From: a virus
Virus record (IMG/VR): IMGVR_UViG_3300036770_000418
Location: 1-31,466 of that record
DNA length: 31,466 nucleotides
Reading direction: 5' to 3' (one strand)
This document shows, in pieces, positions 15,213 through 22,267 of the stretch. The first letter of the stretch is position 1, and each line of letters begins with the position of its first letter. Under the pieces are notes generated by a model, which saw only the letters and a list, made by a program, of their open reading frames with translations, did no database searches and had not been told where the DNA came from. The position numbers and the translations under genes were made by a program.

Positions 15213-15323
15213 ATGCAAACAGATCCATTGCGTGGCGAGTGTGAACCGTGCTTACTCAACGGTCGGGTTGGAGCCCGGGGGCACTACGCCCAGAGACACA
15301 CACTCGAGCAACACTCGGGCTAA
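15213..15323 (+). CDS. 36-residue C2H2 zinc-finger-like microprotein (before unit 2)
   Basis: MQTDPLRGECEPCLLNGRVG then ARGHYAQRHTLEQHSG, stop TAA. Cys10 and Cys13, then His24 and His29, give C-X2-C-X10-H-X4-H, close to a classical zinc finger. The copy at 30899 has LL changed to FI and TAA changed to TAG, so hydrophobic residues and a stop codon are kept. GAAGGG lies about 12 bases before the ATG, a weak ribosome-binding site. It sits between the annealing gene and the HNH-terminase. A DNA-binding role at the packaging or control region is inferred. The overlapping frame starting at 15154 is not conserved in length (one-base indel). Confidence 0.55.
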   Translation: MQTDPLRGECEPCLLNGRVGARGHYAQRHTLEQHSG

Positions 15324-15447
15324 ACATACCGCACACATACCGCAAACAAACCCCCCCTACCCTTACCTCGCCTAGGATGTGATGAGACTCAACGCAATGC
15401 ATCCAGGGCAACCCGAGCGCAGCGAGGGGCGCCAGTAAAAACCCCCC
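15324..15447 (+). promoter_or_regulatory. Direct repeat and GC-rich control/cos candidate before HNH-terminase
   Basis: Two copies of ACATACCGCA (15324-15333 and 15335-15344) spaced 11 bases, about one DNA turn, suggest a protein-binding site. A run of seven C follows, then a -10-like TAGGAT (15373-15378) and 70 bases almost identical in both copies, with a GGCGCC palindrome. An 18-codon frame (15382-15438) ends just before the HNH start. HNH-type cos phages usually carry cos beside the terminase, so cos is likely here; the cut itself cannot be placed. Confidence 0.4.
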
Positions 15448-17220
15448 ATGCCTAAGCGAACATCAAACCCCACGTACCGCAAAAATAGGGCGGCACTACT
15501 ACGCGACAAACCCCGATGCCATTGGTGCAAAAAACGCCAGGCCACTACGGCAGATCATCTAATTGAACATGACAGAGGTGGCAGCGACGAGCTCGACAAT
15601 CTCGTTCCAGCTTGTCTCGAGTGCAACGGTCGCAGAGGAGCGAACTACAAAGCATCGAAGGCAAGAGCAAGACAAGTCGCTCGAGCCGACGCAACCGGCA
15701 CACCCCGACCCAAACGCACTCAGCCGAAACGCAAAACGAAAAAGGCATCAGAGTTTTTTGAAATTACAAAGCAAACGCCCCCGCGCCCATCTCTTTCTTT
15801 ATCCAAAAGGAAAAGCCCGGAGCGAAAAGGAAAAGGTCATGACCTGCCGCGCATTGAAACGATCATCGCGGATGCCGCTGGATCACATGGGCCCGAAGTG
15901 GCCCAATGGGCTAAGCGTGTCCTCGGAGTGGAGCTCATGCCCTGGCAGCTGCACGTGCTCAACGGTCAGCTCAGCGTCAACGCCGAAGGTCGATGGTGCA
16001 ACCCCCTGTCTCTCGTCAGTGTCGCACGACAAAACGGCAAGACGGTCGCGCTCAAAGCGCTGCTCGGTTGGTGGCTGACTGATTACTCGAGGCACGCAGG
16101 GCCGCAAACGATTCTGACCACAGCCCACCGGCTCGATCTGGCGACTGCATTGTTCCAAGACCTAGCGCCGATACTCGAGGCGAAGTTTGATGTCAAAGCA
16201 GTGTGGGCTTACGGTCGTAACAGCATCAAGATTGGCGACAGCGCATGGCACGTCAAAGCTGCACGCCCAAGCGCCGGTCACGGCATGAGCGTTGACCTGA
16301 TCCTTGCCGACGAAGTATTCGGCATCGACTCCGAGACACTTGACATCGGCCTGCTGCCTACGCAACGTGCACGACCCAATCCGCTGTGCTCGATGTGGTC
16401 AACGGCAGGCACCGAGGAATCGGTAGCGATGCTGCGTTGGCGTGAGCAAGGCTTACGTGCAATCGATGAGAATAAGAGCACTGGAATTTACCTGGCTGAA
16501 TACTCGCCACCGCCAGACATTGAGCCGATGAGCGAAGCCGCGTGGGAGTACGCCAACCCGGCGCTTGGGCATACGCTCGACATACGCACGATTCAGCAAG
16601 AGTCAAAGTCACCCAATCGTGCAGGCTTCCTACGCTCAAGTGTCAACTTATGGGTACAGTCCGAAATCTCTTGGCTGCCGCCAGGCAAATGGGAATCGCA
16701 CGCAACCGACAAGCCACCGATGCCCGGTGGCGTGCTCGCGGTCGAGGTGGCGATGGAGGATGGGCGCTACGTCGCAGTGCGTTGCAACGCGAATTCTGCT
16801 GGGATGCTGACTGCGACTGTCGCGTTCATGTGCGAGACAATCACCCAGGTGTGGGAGCACATACGTCAGCAGATTCGCGACAACCCGAATCTGACTGTGG
16901 CAATCACGCCGACACTCGACACGAATTGTCCGACTGATCTAGCCAGGCGTCGCGTCATCGTCGGCTACCAAGAAATCACGCGCTACACATCGATGGTGCG
17001 TCAGCTGATCAATGAGGGCCGCGTCAATCACACCGGCGAGACAATGTTGGCTGAGCATGTCGGTCGTGCTGTCGCAGTCAAGACGCCTGGCAGCATCGCG
17101 TTGAGCTCCACTAAGTCAGCCGGGCCGATTGAGCTTGCTCGATGCTTAGTGTGGGCTGTCGGATTGTCTGCAAGACCTCGCCCGATGGTCAACCGACCTG
17201 TCATTGCATCAAGCGCCTAG
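15448..17220 (+). CDS. terL: HNH endonuclease-terminase large subunit fusion (unit 2, complete)
   Basis: 590 residues in one frame. Residues 20-64 are an HNH nuclease: Cys24 and Cys27, Asp36-His37, Asn51, and Cys56/Cys59-Asn60 as zinc ligands and active site. A basic linker (about 65-130) leads to the ATPase (Walker A RQNGKT 194-199; Walker B ADE 287-289), then the nuclease domain. In HK97-type cos phages a separate HNH protein works with terminase to cut cos; here they are one polypeptide. At the first acidic position of the nuclease domain there is Glu433 (AVEVAMEDGRY), where Asp is usual. No ATG occurs in frame between the domains; GTG for Val151 is the only near option. ATG 15448 has no Shine-Dalgarno. 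Confidence 0.9.
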   Translation: MPKRTSNPTYRKNRAALLRDKPRCHWCKKRQATTADHLIEHDRGGSDELDNLVPACLECNGRRGANYKASKARARQVARADATGTPRPKRTQPKRKTKKASEFFEITKQTPPRPSLSLSKRKSPERKGKGHDLPRIETIIADAAGSHGPEVAQWAKRVLGVELMPWQLHVLNGQLSVNAEGRWCNPLSLVSVARQNGKTVALKALLGWWLTDYSRHAGPQTILTTAHRLDLATALFQDLAPILEAKFDVKAVWAYGRNSIKIGDSAWHVKAARPSAGHGMSVDLILADEVFGIDSETLDIGLLPTQRARPNPLCSMWSTAGTEESVAMLRWREQGLRAIDENKSTGIYLAEYSPPPDIEPMSEAAWEYANPALGHTLDIRTIQQESKSPNRAGFLRSSVNLWVQSEISWLPPGKWESHATDKPPMPGGVLAVEVAMEDGRYVAVRCNANSAGMLTATVAFMCETITQVWEHIRQQIRDNPNLTVAITPTLDTNCPTDLARRRVIVGYQEITRYTSMVRQLINEGRVNHTGETMLAEHVGRAVAVKTPGSIALSSTKSAGPIELARCLVWAVGLSARPRPMVNRPVIASSA

Positions 17221-17231
17221 ACTGACCAGCC

Positions 17232-18326
17232 ATGGCATCACTATTCAGCTTGAAGCGCGGCACACCCAATCAGACGCAGGCGCGCATCGGCGCTGCCGGA
17301 GCTGCAGGCGACCCTTACGTCGGCAACTTCATGACCTACACCGTGGACTTCACCCGGTCACAGGCCATCCAAATACCGACCATCAGCCGCGCACGCGACC
17401 TGATCTGCGGCATGATCGGCTGCCTACCCATTCACCAATACACAAAACAGTGGATTGATGACGATTACGAGGATGTCGAGCTGCCCGACGACACGTGGTT
17501 CCATCAGCCCGACCCCAACGTGACGCGCAATTTCATTCTGAGCTGGACTGCCGACGACCTGTTCTTCTACGGTCGCGCATTCTGGGTAGTCACCAGCCGA
17601 TTCGGCAACGGATTTCCAGCAACATTCACGTGGATTCCTGCCAGCAACGTGCAAACACGTGACCAGGCAGGCCCGATCTACTTTGGTGTTTCAAAAGAGG
17701 TGTATTTCAACGGCACACTGCTCAACCCAAATGACGTAGTGCAGTTCCTGTCACCGATTCAAGGCGTGTTGAGCGCAGGCGCACGCTCCATCCGCACCAA
17801 CATCAACCTTGACACCAGCGCCGAGCGCTTCGCACGCAACCAAACGCCAGCCGGTGTGCTCAAGCAAACCGAAGGCGAGCCGTTGAGCGCCGAAGAATTG
17901 AGCGAACTGGCTGCAGGTTTCGCAGCTGCACGAAACAACAACGCCATTGCCGCGCTTAACCAGTACGTCGATTGGAAAGAGTCGTACATGGATCCGAGCA
18001 AGCTGCAATTGACCGAGGCACGCACGTATCAGGCACTGGAAATGTCGCGTCTTGCCAACATTCCGCCATACCTGGTGGGCGCACCGACCGGCGGCGGCAT
18101 GACGTACCAAAACGCATTGCAAGCACGCCAAGACCTGTACCTGTTCGGCGCAAAACCGTACATTGATTGCATCGAGTCAACGCTGTCAATGAACAACGTG
18201 ACGCCACGCGGTCGCTACATCTACCTTGACGTAGAGTATTACCTGGAGGAAGCAAATAGTGTGCCGGGGTCGGACAACGCTGCACCGACTCCGGCGCAAC
18301 CCACTCGAGAAATTGAGGACACATGA
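17232..18326 (+). CDS. Portal protein (unit 2)
   Basis: 364 residues, nearly identical to the unit 1 portal; differences are T for S in HQYTKQW and D for N near the end. Nucleotide changes are nearly all silent, so the protein is under strong constraint, as expected for a ring that must fit terminase and connector. The TAGACT hexamer before the ATG is also kept, though it includes the terminase stop. ATGA overlap with the protease-capsid gene. Confidence 0.92.
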   Translation: MASLFSLKRGTPNQTQARIGAAGAAGDPYVGNFMTYTVDFTRSQAIQIPTISRARDLICGMIGCLPIHQYTKQWIDDDYEDVELPDDTWFHQPDPNVTRNFILSWTADDLFFYGRAFWVVTSRFGNGFPATFTWIPASNVQTRDQAGPIYFGVSKEVYFNGTLLNPNDVVQFLSPIQGVLSAGARSIRTNINLDTSAERFARNQTPAGVLKQTEGEPLSAEELSELAAGFAAARNNNAIAALNQYVDWKESYMDPSKLQLTEARTYQALEMSRLANIPPYLVGAPTGGGMTYQNALQARQDLYLFGAKPYIDCIESTLSMNNVTPRGRYIYLDVEYYLEEANSVPGSDNAAPTPAQPTREIEDT

Positions 18327-19825
18327 TCAAGCTGACCGCCACCGACACGTTCATCATCGCTGAGGAAGGCGAATCGCCACGCACCATTTCGGGTGTCGCA
18401 GTGCCGTGGAATACCGAGGCGACCGTTTCGGATGGCACTCGCGTCATGTTTGAGCGCGGCAGTCTGGCAACCAGCGGCAAGAACCCGAAACTGCTCAAGT
18501 ATCACGACGATACGGCCCCAGTTGGCGTCGTCACCGGGCGTGTGGATTCCGAAAAGGGCATGCTGTTCACGGCCCGAATCAGTGCCACGTCAGAGGGCAA
18601 CGACATGCTCGAGCTCATCAAAGATGGTGCCGTGGATGCCGTTTCGGTGGGCGTCAATCCGGTTGACTACAGCTTCAACGACCAGGGCGTCATGGTGATC
18701 AGCCGTGGCGACTGGGTAGAGTTGTCGCTAGTCACCGCACCGGCATTCCGCGGTGCTACGATTACAGAGGTTGCAGCGACCGAAGCAAAACCGACAGAGG
18801 AGCTACAACCAATGACCGACAAGATCGAGACCGCCGCAGCAGTCGCTGAAGTTCCAGCCGCTGCACCAGCCGCACCAGTGTGGGCTGCAGCCAAGAAAGA
18901 GTTCGTCATGCCGACCGCAGGCGAATACATCAGCAAGCTGTGCCAAGGTGGCGCAGTCGCGGCAGAATTCCTCGCCAATCTGAAGGCCGCAGCGCCCGAT
19001 GTCGTCACGACCGACACGCCTGGTCTGTTGCCGACGCCGATTCTCGGCCCGGTCTACAACAACCTGATCGGTCGTCGCCCTGTCATCGACGCAATCGGTG
19101 CTCGCGCAATGCCGGGTGGCGGCAAAGTGTTCTCGCGCCCGAAGGTCACGACGCACACCACGATCGGTGCCAGCAACGGCGAAAACCAGCCGCTTGATGC
19201 AGGCACGTTCGTTGTCGCCAAGGAAAACGTCACCAAGTCTGTCTACGGTGGCTACGTCAAGCTGTCCGAAGAGGACATCGACTGGAGCGAACCGCAAGTC
19301 TTGAGCGCGCTCATTGACGACATGGCACGCGAGTACGGCAAGCAGACCGAGGATGCAGTCGAAGCTGCTCTCAAGGCTGGCATCACCACGACTCGCGCCG
19401 CATTTGACACCACCGACCCGGCATTGTGGGCCGAGTGGATCTACGGCGCATCGCAGACCATCCTCAACGCCAGCACGCACCTGCCGACGCACATGTTCGT
19501 GTCGCCATCGTTCTGGGGTGCATTGGGTCAGCTCAGCGACACCGCTGATCGCCCACTGTTCCCACAGGTCGGCCCGATGAACGCATTCGGCAACGTCTCA
19601 CCTGGCACGCTCAACGCCAACGCCTTCGGCCTCTCGGTCGTCGTGTGCCCGTACGAAAGCGACTTCCTCGCAATCGGCGCGGCAGACGGATTCGAGATCT
19701 ACGAACAGCAAAAGGGCGCAGTCCAGGTCGAAGCAACCGATGGCTCGCTGTCACGCATCATCAAGTTCCGCGGATACCTCGCAACCTTGATGCTCGACGC
19801 CAGCAAGTTCGTTGAAATCGCCTAA
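18323..19825 (+). CDS. Prohead protease-major capsid protein fusion, second capsid type (unit 2)
   Basis: 500 residues. The protease half (His61, Ser108, Glu133) and Ala/Pro linker match unit 1 almost exactly. From base 18905 the capsid domain is a distinct homologue, seven residues shorter: KKEFVMPTAGEYISKL in place of KKEFKLPSAAEYVSKI, and DASKFVEIA at the end. Shared blocks such as the TTHTTIGASNGEN segment and FEIYEQQKGA show the same fold. Homology at the base level returns just after the stop codon. The internal ATG (18812) is kept. The pattern fits replacement of the capsid domain by recombination with a more distant relative. Confidence 0.92.
   Translation: MIKLTATDTFIIAEEGESPRTISGVAVPWNTEATVSDGTRVMFERGSLATSGKNPKLLKYHDDTAPVGVVTGRVDSEKGMLFTARISATSEGNDMLELIKDGAVDAVSVGVNPVDYSFNDQGVMVISRGDWVELSLVTAPAFRGATITEVAATEAKPTEELQPMTDKIETAAAVAEVPAAAPAAPVWAAAKKEFVMPTAGEYISKLCQGGAVAAEFLANLKAAAPDVVTTDTPGLLPTPILGPVYNNLIGRRPVIDAIGARAMPGGGKVFSRPKVTTHTTIGASNGENQPLDAGTFVVAKENVTKSVYGGYVKLSEEDIDWSEPQVLSALIDDMAREYGKQTEDAVEAALKAGITTTRAAFDTTDPALWAEWIYGASQTILNASTHLPTHMFVSPSFWGALGQLSDTADRPLFPQVGPMNAFGNVSPGTLNANAFGLSVVVCPYESDFLAIGAADGFEIYEQQKGAVQVEATDGSLSRIIKFRGYLATLMLDASKFVEIA
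18797..18814 (+). promoter_or_regulatory. Internal ribosome-binding site and start for free capsid protein (unit 2)
   Basis: GAGGAG at 18797-18802, nine bases before in-frame ATG 18812. It would give a 337-residue capsid protein. Same motif, spacing and start as in unit 1, although the capsid domain downstream has diverged. Confidence 0.55.
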
Positions 19826-19855
19826 CACCTAGTTCGCCTCCTCCAAGCGACTACG

Positions 19856-19909
19856 CCGTGGCGACGTACACCATTACCCACTCCCAGGTACTGGATAACG
19901 TCGCCACGG
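19856..19909 (+). promoter_or_regulatory. Start-codon-sequestering hairpin of the connector gene (unit 2)
   Basis: CCGTGGCGACGT at 19856-19867 pairs with ACGTCGCCACGG at 19898-19909; GTG 19858 lies in the left arm. Both arms are identical to unit 1, whereas the loop has three changes. CCTCCTCC stands upstream here also. Confidence 0.55.
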
Positions 19910-20487
19910 TACAGGTCTTGCAACAACCCGAATTTGAGGTTGGGCAATCTGTCACGATTACCGGGCTGACTGGTTTCAACGGCACGCACGTCATTCGAGC
20001 GTTGCCCGAGTATTACTTCACCGGCGTGACCGAGCAAGGTGACTACACCTACGACACGGCGCGCATCATCCCCAATCAAATTCAATTTGCGCTCACGGCA
20101 GACAACCAAGAGCGTGCAGCTGCGTCAGGCAGCCTCACGTACTCGGTTACGTGCACGTGGATTGCCCAGGGCGACCTTGAGGATTACCTCGGGTACACGT
20201 TTACGAGCCCCAGCGCCGATTACGACATCATGGTCATGGCGGTCGGTGCAGCCAACGCATTCGCATTCCGTAGGCGTCAGGAATCGGGCTATTGGGATTC
20301 ACCGAGCACCGTGCCGGGGCTCGATGTCAAGCTGGGCACCACGATGTACGCAGCTGTGCTGTACCGCGAGAAGGGCAGTGTCGAGGGCTTAGCGTCGTTT
20401 GATCCGCTGGCTGTCGGCGGCCCGGTGGCAGGCAATTTTGGTCAAATCATGCGCCTGCTCGGTGTGAATAAACCGCAGGTCGCCTGA
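19858..20487 (+). CDS. Head-tail connector, gp6-like adaptor with an N-terminal beta domain (unit 2)
   Basis: 209 residues. The N-terminal beta domain carries most of the changes against unit 1 (SVTITGLTGF, VIRALPEYYF, VTEQGDYTYDTARIIP), while the adaptor half from LEDYLGY onwards is identical or nearly so. Faster change of the N-terminal domain is consistent with contact to the replaced capsid or exposure on the neck. Confidence 0.7.
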   Translation: MATYTITHSQVLDNVATVQVLQQPEFEVGQSVTITGLTGFNGTHVIRALPEYYFTGVTEQGDYTYDTARIIPNQIQFALTADNQERAAASGSLTYSVTCTWIAQGDLEDYLGYTFTSPSADYDIMVMAVGAANAFAFRRRQESGYWDSPSTVPGLDVKLGTTMYAAVLYREKGSVEGLASFDPLAVGGPVAGNFGQIMRLLGVNKPQVA

Positions 20488-20837
20488 TGCCCGACCAGCT
20501 GTTCAAAACTGGCTACGACCAGCTCGTAAGCACGCTGCAGGCCATCACAGGGCTAAAAGTGTTTGATGATCCGCGCACACTCAACCCACCGTGCGCCCTG
20601 GTCGAGGCACCGACCATTTCGTTGAACACCAACGTCAACGCAGACATGGAATTTCGCATCGTAATTATTGCACCGGGCATCGGAGACAACCGAACGATGG
20701 ACACGCTGCTCGACACAGCCGACCTGGTGCGCGAAGCCAAAATTGGGCTGACAGCGGCACGCCCAACAACGGTCAGTTATGGCGGCATGGATTACAGCGC
20801 CTACGAGCTCACCATACGCACCAAAGTAAGCCCCTAG
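20487..20837 (+). CDS. Tail terminator-like head-tail joining protein (unit 2)
   Basis: 116 residues, one change from unit 1 (I for V in the EFRIVIIAP strand). It starts on the A of the connector stop, so the two are coupled. Assignment rests on position and fold pattern as for the unit 1 copy. Confidence 0.6.
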   Translation: MPDQLFKTGYDQLVSTLQAITGLKVFDDPRTLNPPCALVEAPTISLNTNVNADMEFRIVIIAPGIGDNRTMDTLLDTADLVREAKIGLTAARPTTVSYGGMDYSAYELTIRTKVSP

Positions 20838-20894
20838 GGCTACTAGACTGCGGATTGGCTTGCAGCGAGCCTCCACTTCAAGGAGTCACGTCAC

Positions 20895-21314
20895 ATGGCA
20901 GTTGCAACCACGATTCTCGGCCCAGCACTTTTCTCGGTTGGCGCATCGTCGCCGGGCACCGCGTACACCGACCAGGTGATCAGCGTCAGCGTCGTAAAAA
21001 GCCGTGAAGCGCTCGACCAGTCGTCAATGGGCGATAGCGGTCGCCAGTTTGTCGGCGGATTGACCAACGTCGAAGTCACGGCAACCCTGCTGGCAAGCAA
21101 CACCGCTGTCAATGCGTTCGCTGCTCTGGTGGGCACGCGCTGCTACGTCGCGGCTCGTCGCTCAACTGGCGCAATCAGCACCGACAACGTGGAATACCAG
21201 GTCACTGGCGCATACCTCGAGTCGTGCGACGTGGTGAACGCCTCGGTCGGAGAGCTGCAAGAAGTCGAGCTCACGTTCACTGGTGGCACGCTCGTCGAAG
21301 ACACGACGCCATGA
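20895..21314 (+). CDS. Major tail protein (unit 2)
   Basis: 139 residues; G/S and N/S are the only changes (GDSGRQ and LLASNTA). The 57-base gap, the TAGACT hexamer and the AAGGAG site nine bases before ATG 20895 are all kept, including every base of the gap, which supports a functional leader. Confidence 0.8.
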   Translation: MAVATTILGPALFSVGASSPGTAYTDQVISVSVVKSREALDQSSMGDSGRQFVGGLTNVEVTATLLASNTAVNAFAALVGTRCYVAARRSTGAISTDNVEYQVTGAYLESCDVVNASVGELQEVELTFTGGTLVEDTTP

Positions 21315-21607
21315 AATTAAAAATCACGATGGCTTACGCACAGCCATCGGGGCAAATCGTGACAGAGACTGTCACAACGAATCTTGGCACCGTTTGTGCG
21401 TGGGAGACTGCGCACGGCACCAGCAGCAAAAACCTTGTCACACGCGAACGGCTCGATGATTACGGCTGGCTGTTTTGGTACAAACTGACCAAGCTAGGCA
21501 AAGAGAATCGCACGTGGGCCGAGTTTGAGGATGCGTTAGATGAGCTGATCGAGGTGCAGCCGATACAGGTAAACCCTACGGAAGCGGCAGTTACCGGCGC
21601 CAGCTAG
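21311..21607 (+). CDS. Tail assembly chaperone, short form (unit 2)
   Basis: 98 residues, identical in sequence to the unit 1 protein although the DNA differs at several third positions. It overlaps the major tail stop by four bases (ATGA). Confidence 0.82.
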   Translation: MKLKITMAYAQPSGQIVTETVTTNLGTVCAWETAHGTSSKNLVTRERLDDYGWLFWYKLTKLGKENRTWAEFEDALDELIEVQPIQVNPTEAAVTGAS

Positions 21608-21717
21608 CAGATCTGCTGCTAGCCACCGGATTCTGGCCGCCAGACGTACCGTTTGAGTTTGAGGATTTACGCACCGTGCAGTTCCTGTCAGAGAAAGCAA
21701 ACCGACATGCCCGTTGA
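21311..21717 (+). CDS. Tail assembly chaperone, -1 frameshift-extended form (unit 2)
   Basis: Join of 21311-21577 and 21577-21717, 135 residues, stop TGA 21715-21717. The extension protein is identical to unit 1 with silent changes only, which shows selection on the -1 frame. Confidence 0.82.
21571..21577 (+). promoter_or_regulatory. -1 ribosomal frameshift slippery site (unit 2)
   Basis: A AAC CCT in the chaperone frame, the same heptamer and phase as at 5849. The flanking 30 bases downstream are unchanged too, which may reflect a stimulatory structure or simply two overlapping reading frames. Confidence 0.82.
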
Positions 21718-22258
21718 CACGCAGCTTGAGGTTTACGGCATTAAAAATGCCCTTAAAGAGCTCAATAAAATTGACAAATCATTGCGTCGTGAAATCACCA
21801 AGGATTACAAGCAAATCGTTAAGTCGGTGATTGATGACGCCAAATCAGTCATACCGAGCGATGCGCCCTTGTCGGGGTTAGACCGAAAATGGAAAACTAA
21901 ATCAGGCCACGAGATTATTGGCGAGGGCGGATGGAAACAGAGCGTCGCACAAAAACTATTGGCTGCCAAGATTAGTACGCGGCGTGTCAAAGAGTTCAAG
22001 GGCAACACCGTTAATGTGGGCACGTTTCGGCTTGTGTGGTCGGGTATCGCCAACCAGACCTATGACATTGCAGGCCGCAAATCAAGCAACGCGCTTGGTC
22101 GTGCCCTGGCTAATCGGTGGGGCAGTGCATCGCGTGTCATGTGGCCTAGTTACGAAAAAAACAAATCGCAGGTCGATGATGAGATGTTGCGATTGTGCGA
22201 GCGCGTAATGAACGAAGTAAACCGCAATCTCGTGACCGGCTCTGGCAAAGATTCGTAG
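21707..22258 (+). CDS. HK97 gp10-like minor tail / tail-completion protein (unit 2)
   Basis: 183 residues from ATG 21707, inside the chaperone extension. Two changes from unit 1 (LDRKWK and KLLAAKIS). The place between chaperone and tape measure is thus kept in both strains and is not a local rearrangement. Confidence 0.55.
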   Translation: MPVDTQLEVYGIKNALKELNKIDKSLRREITKDYKQIVKSVIDDAKSVIPSDAPLSGLDRKWKTKSGHEIIGEGGWKQSVAQKLLAAKISTRRVKEFKGNTVNVGTFRLVWSGIANQTYDIAGRKSSNALGRALANRWGSASRVMWPSYEKNKSQVDDEMLRLCERVMNEVNRNLVTGSGKDS

Positions 22259-22267
22259 GATGTCCTA

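Larger units (their letters stand above)
1..15744. repeat. Genome unit 1 (strain A) of a two-unit tandem
   Basis: A complete phage genome length, cut inside the linker of the HNH-terminase gene. Every gene reappears in the same order and orientation about 15.7 kb downstream. In the first 159 bases of the portal gene I count seven differences from unit 2, all silent. Divergence is much higher in the capsid domain (3161-4102) and in the adhesin C-terminus with its accessory gene (about 9630-10615). Confidence 0.95.

Noticed and set aside
15154-15375. 73-codon frame starting GTG 15154
   Set aside because: The matching frame at 30840 runs to 100 codons because of a one-base indel and the changes are not protein-like; the 36-codon frame in another phase explains the pattern better.
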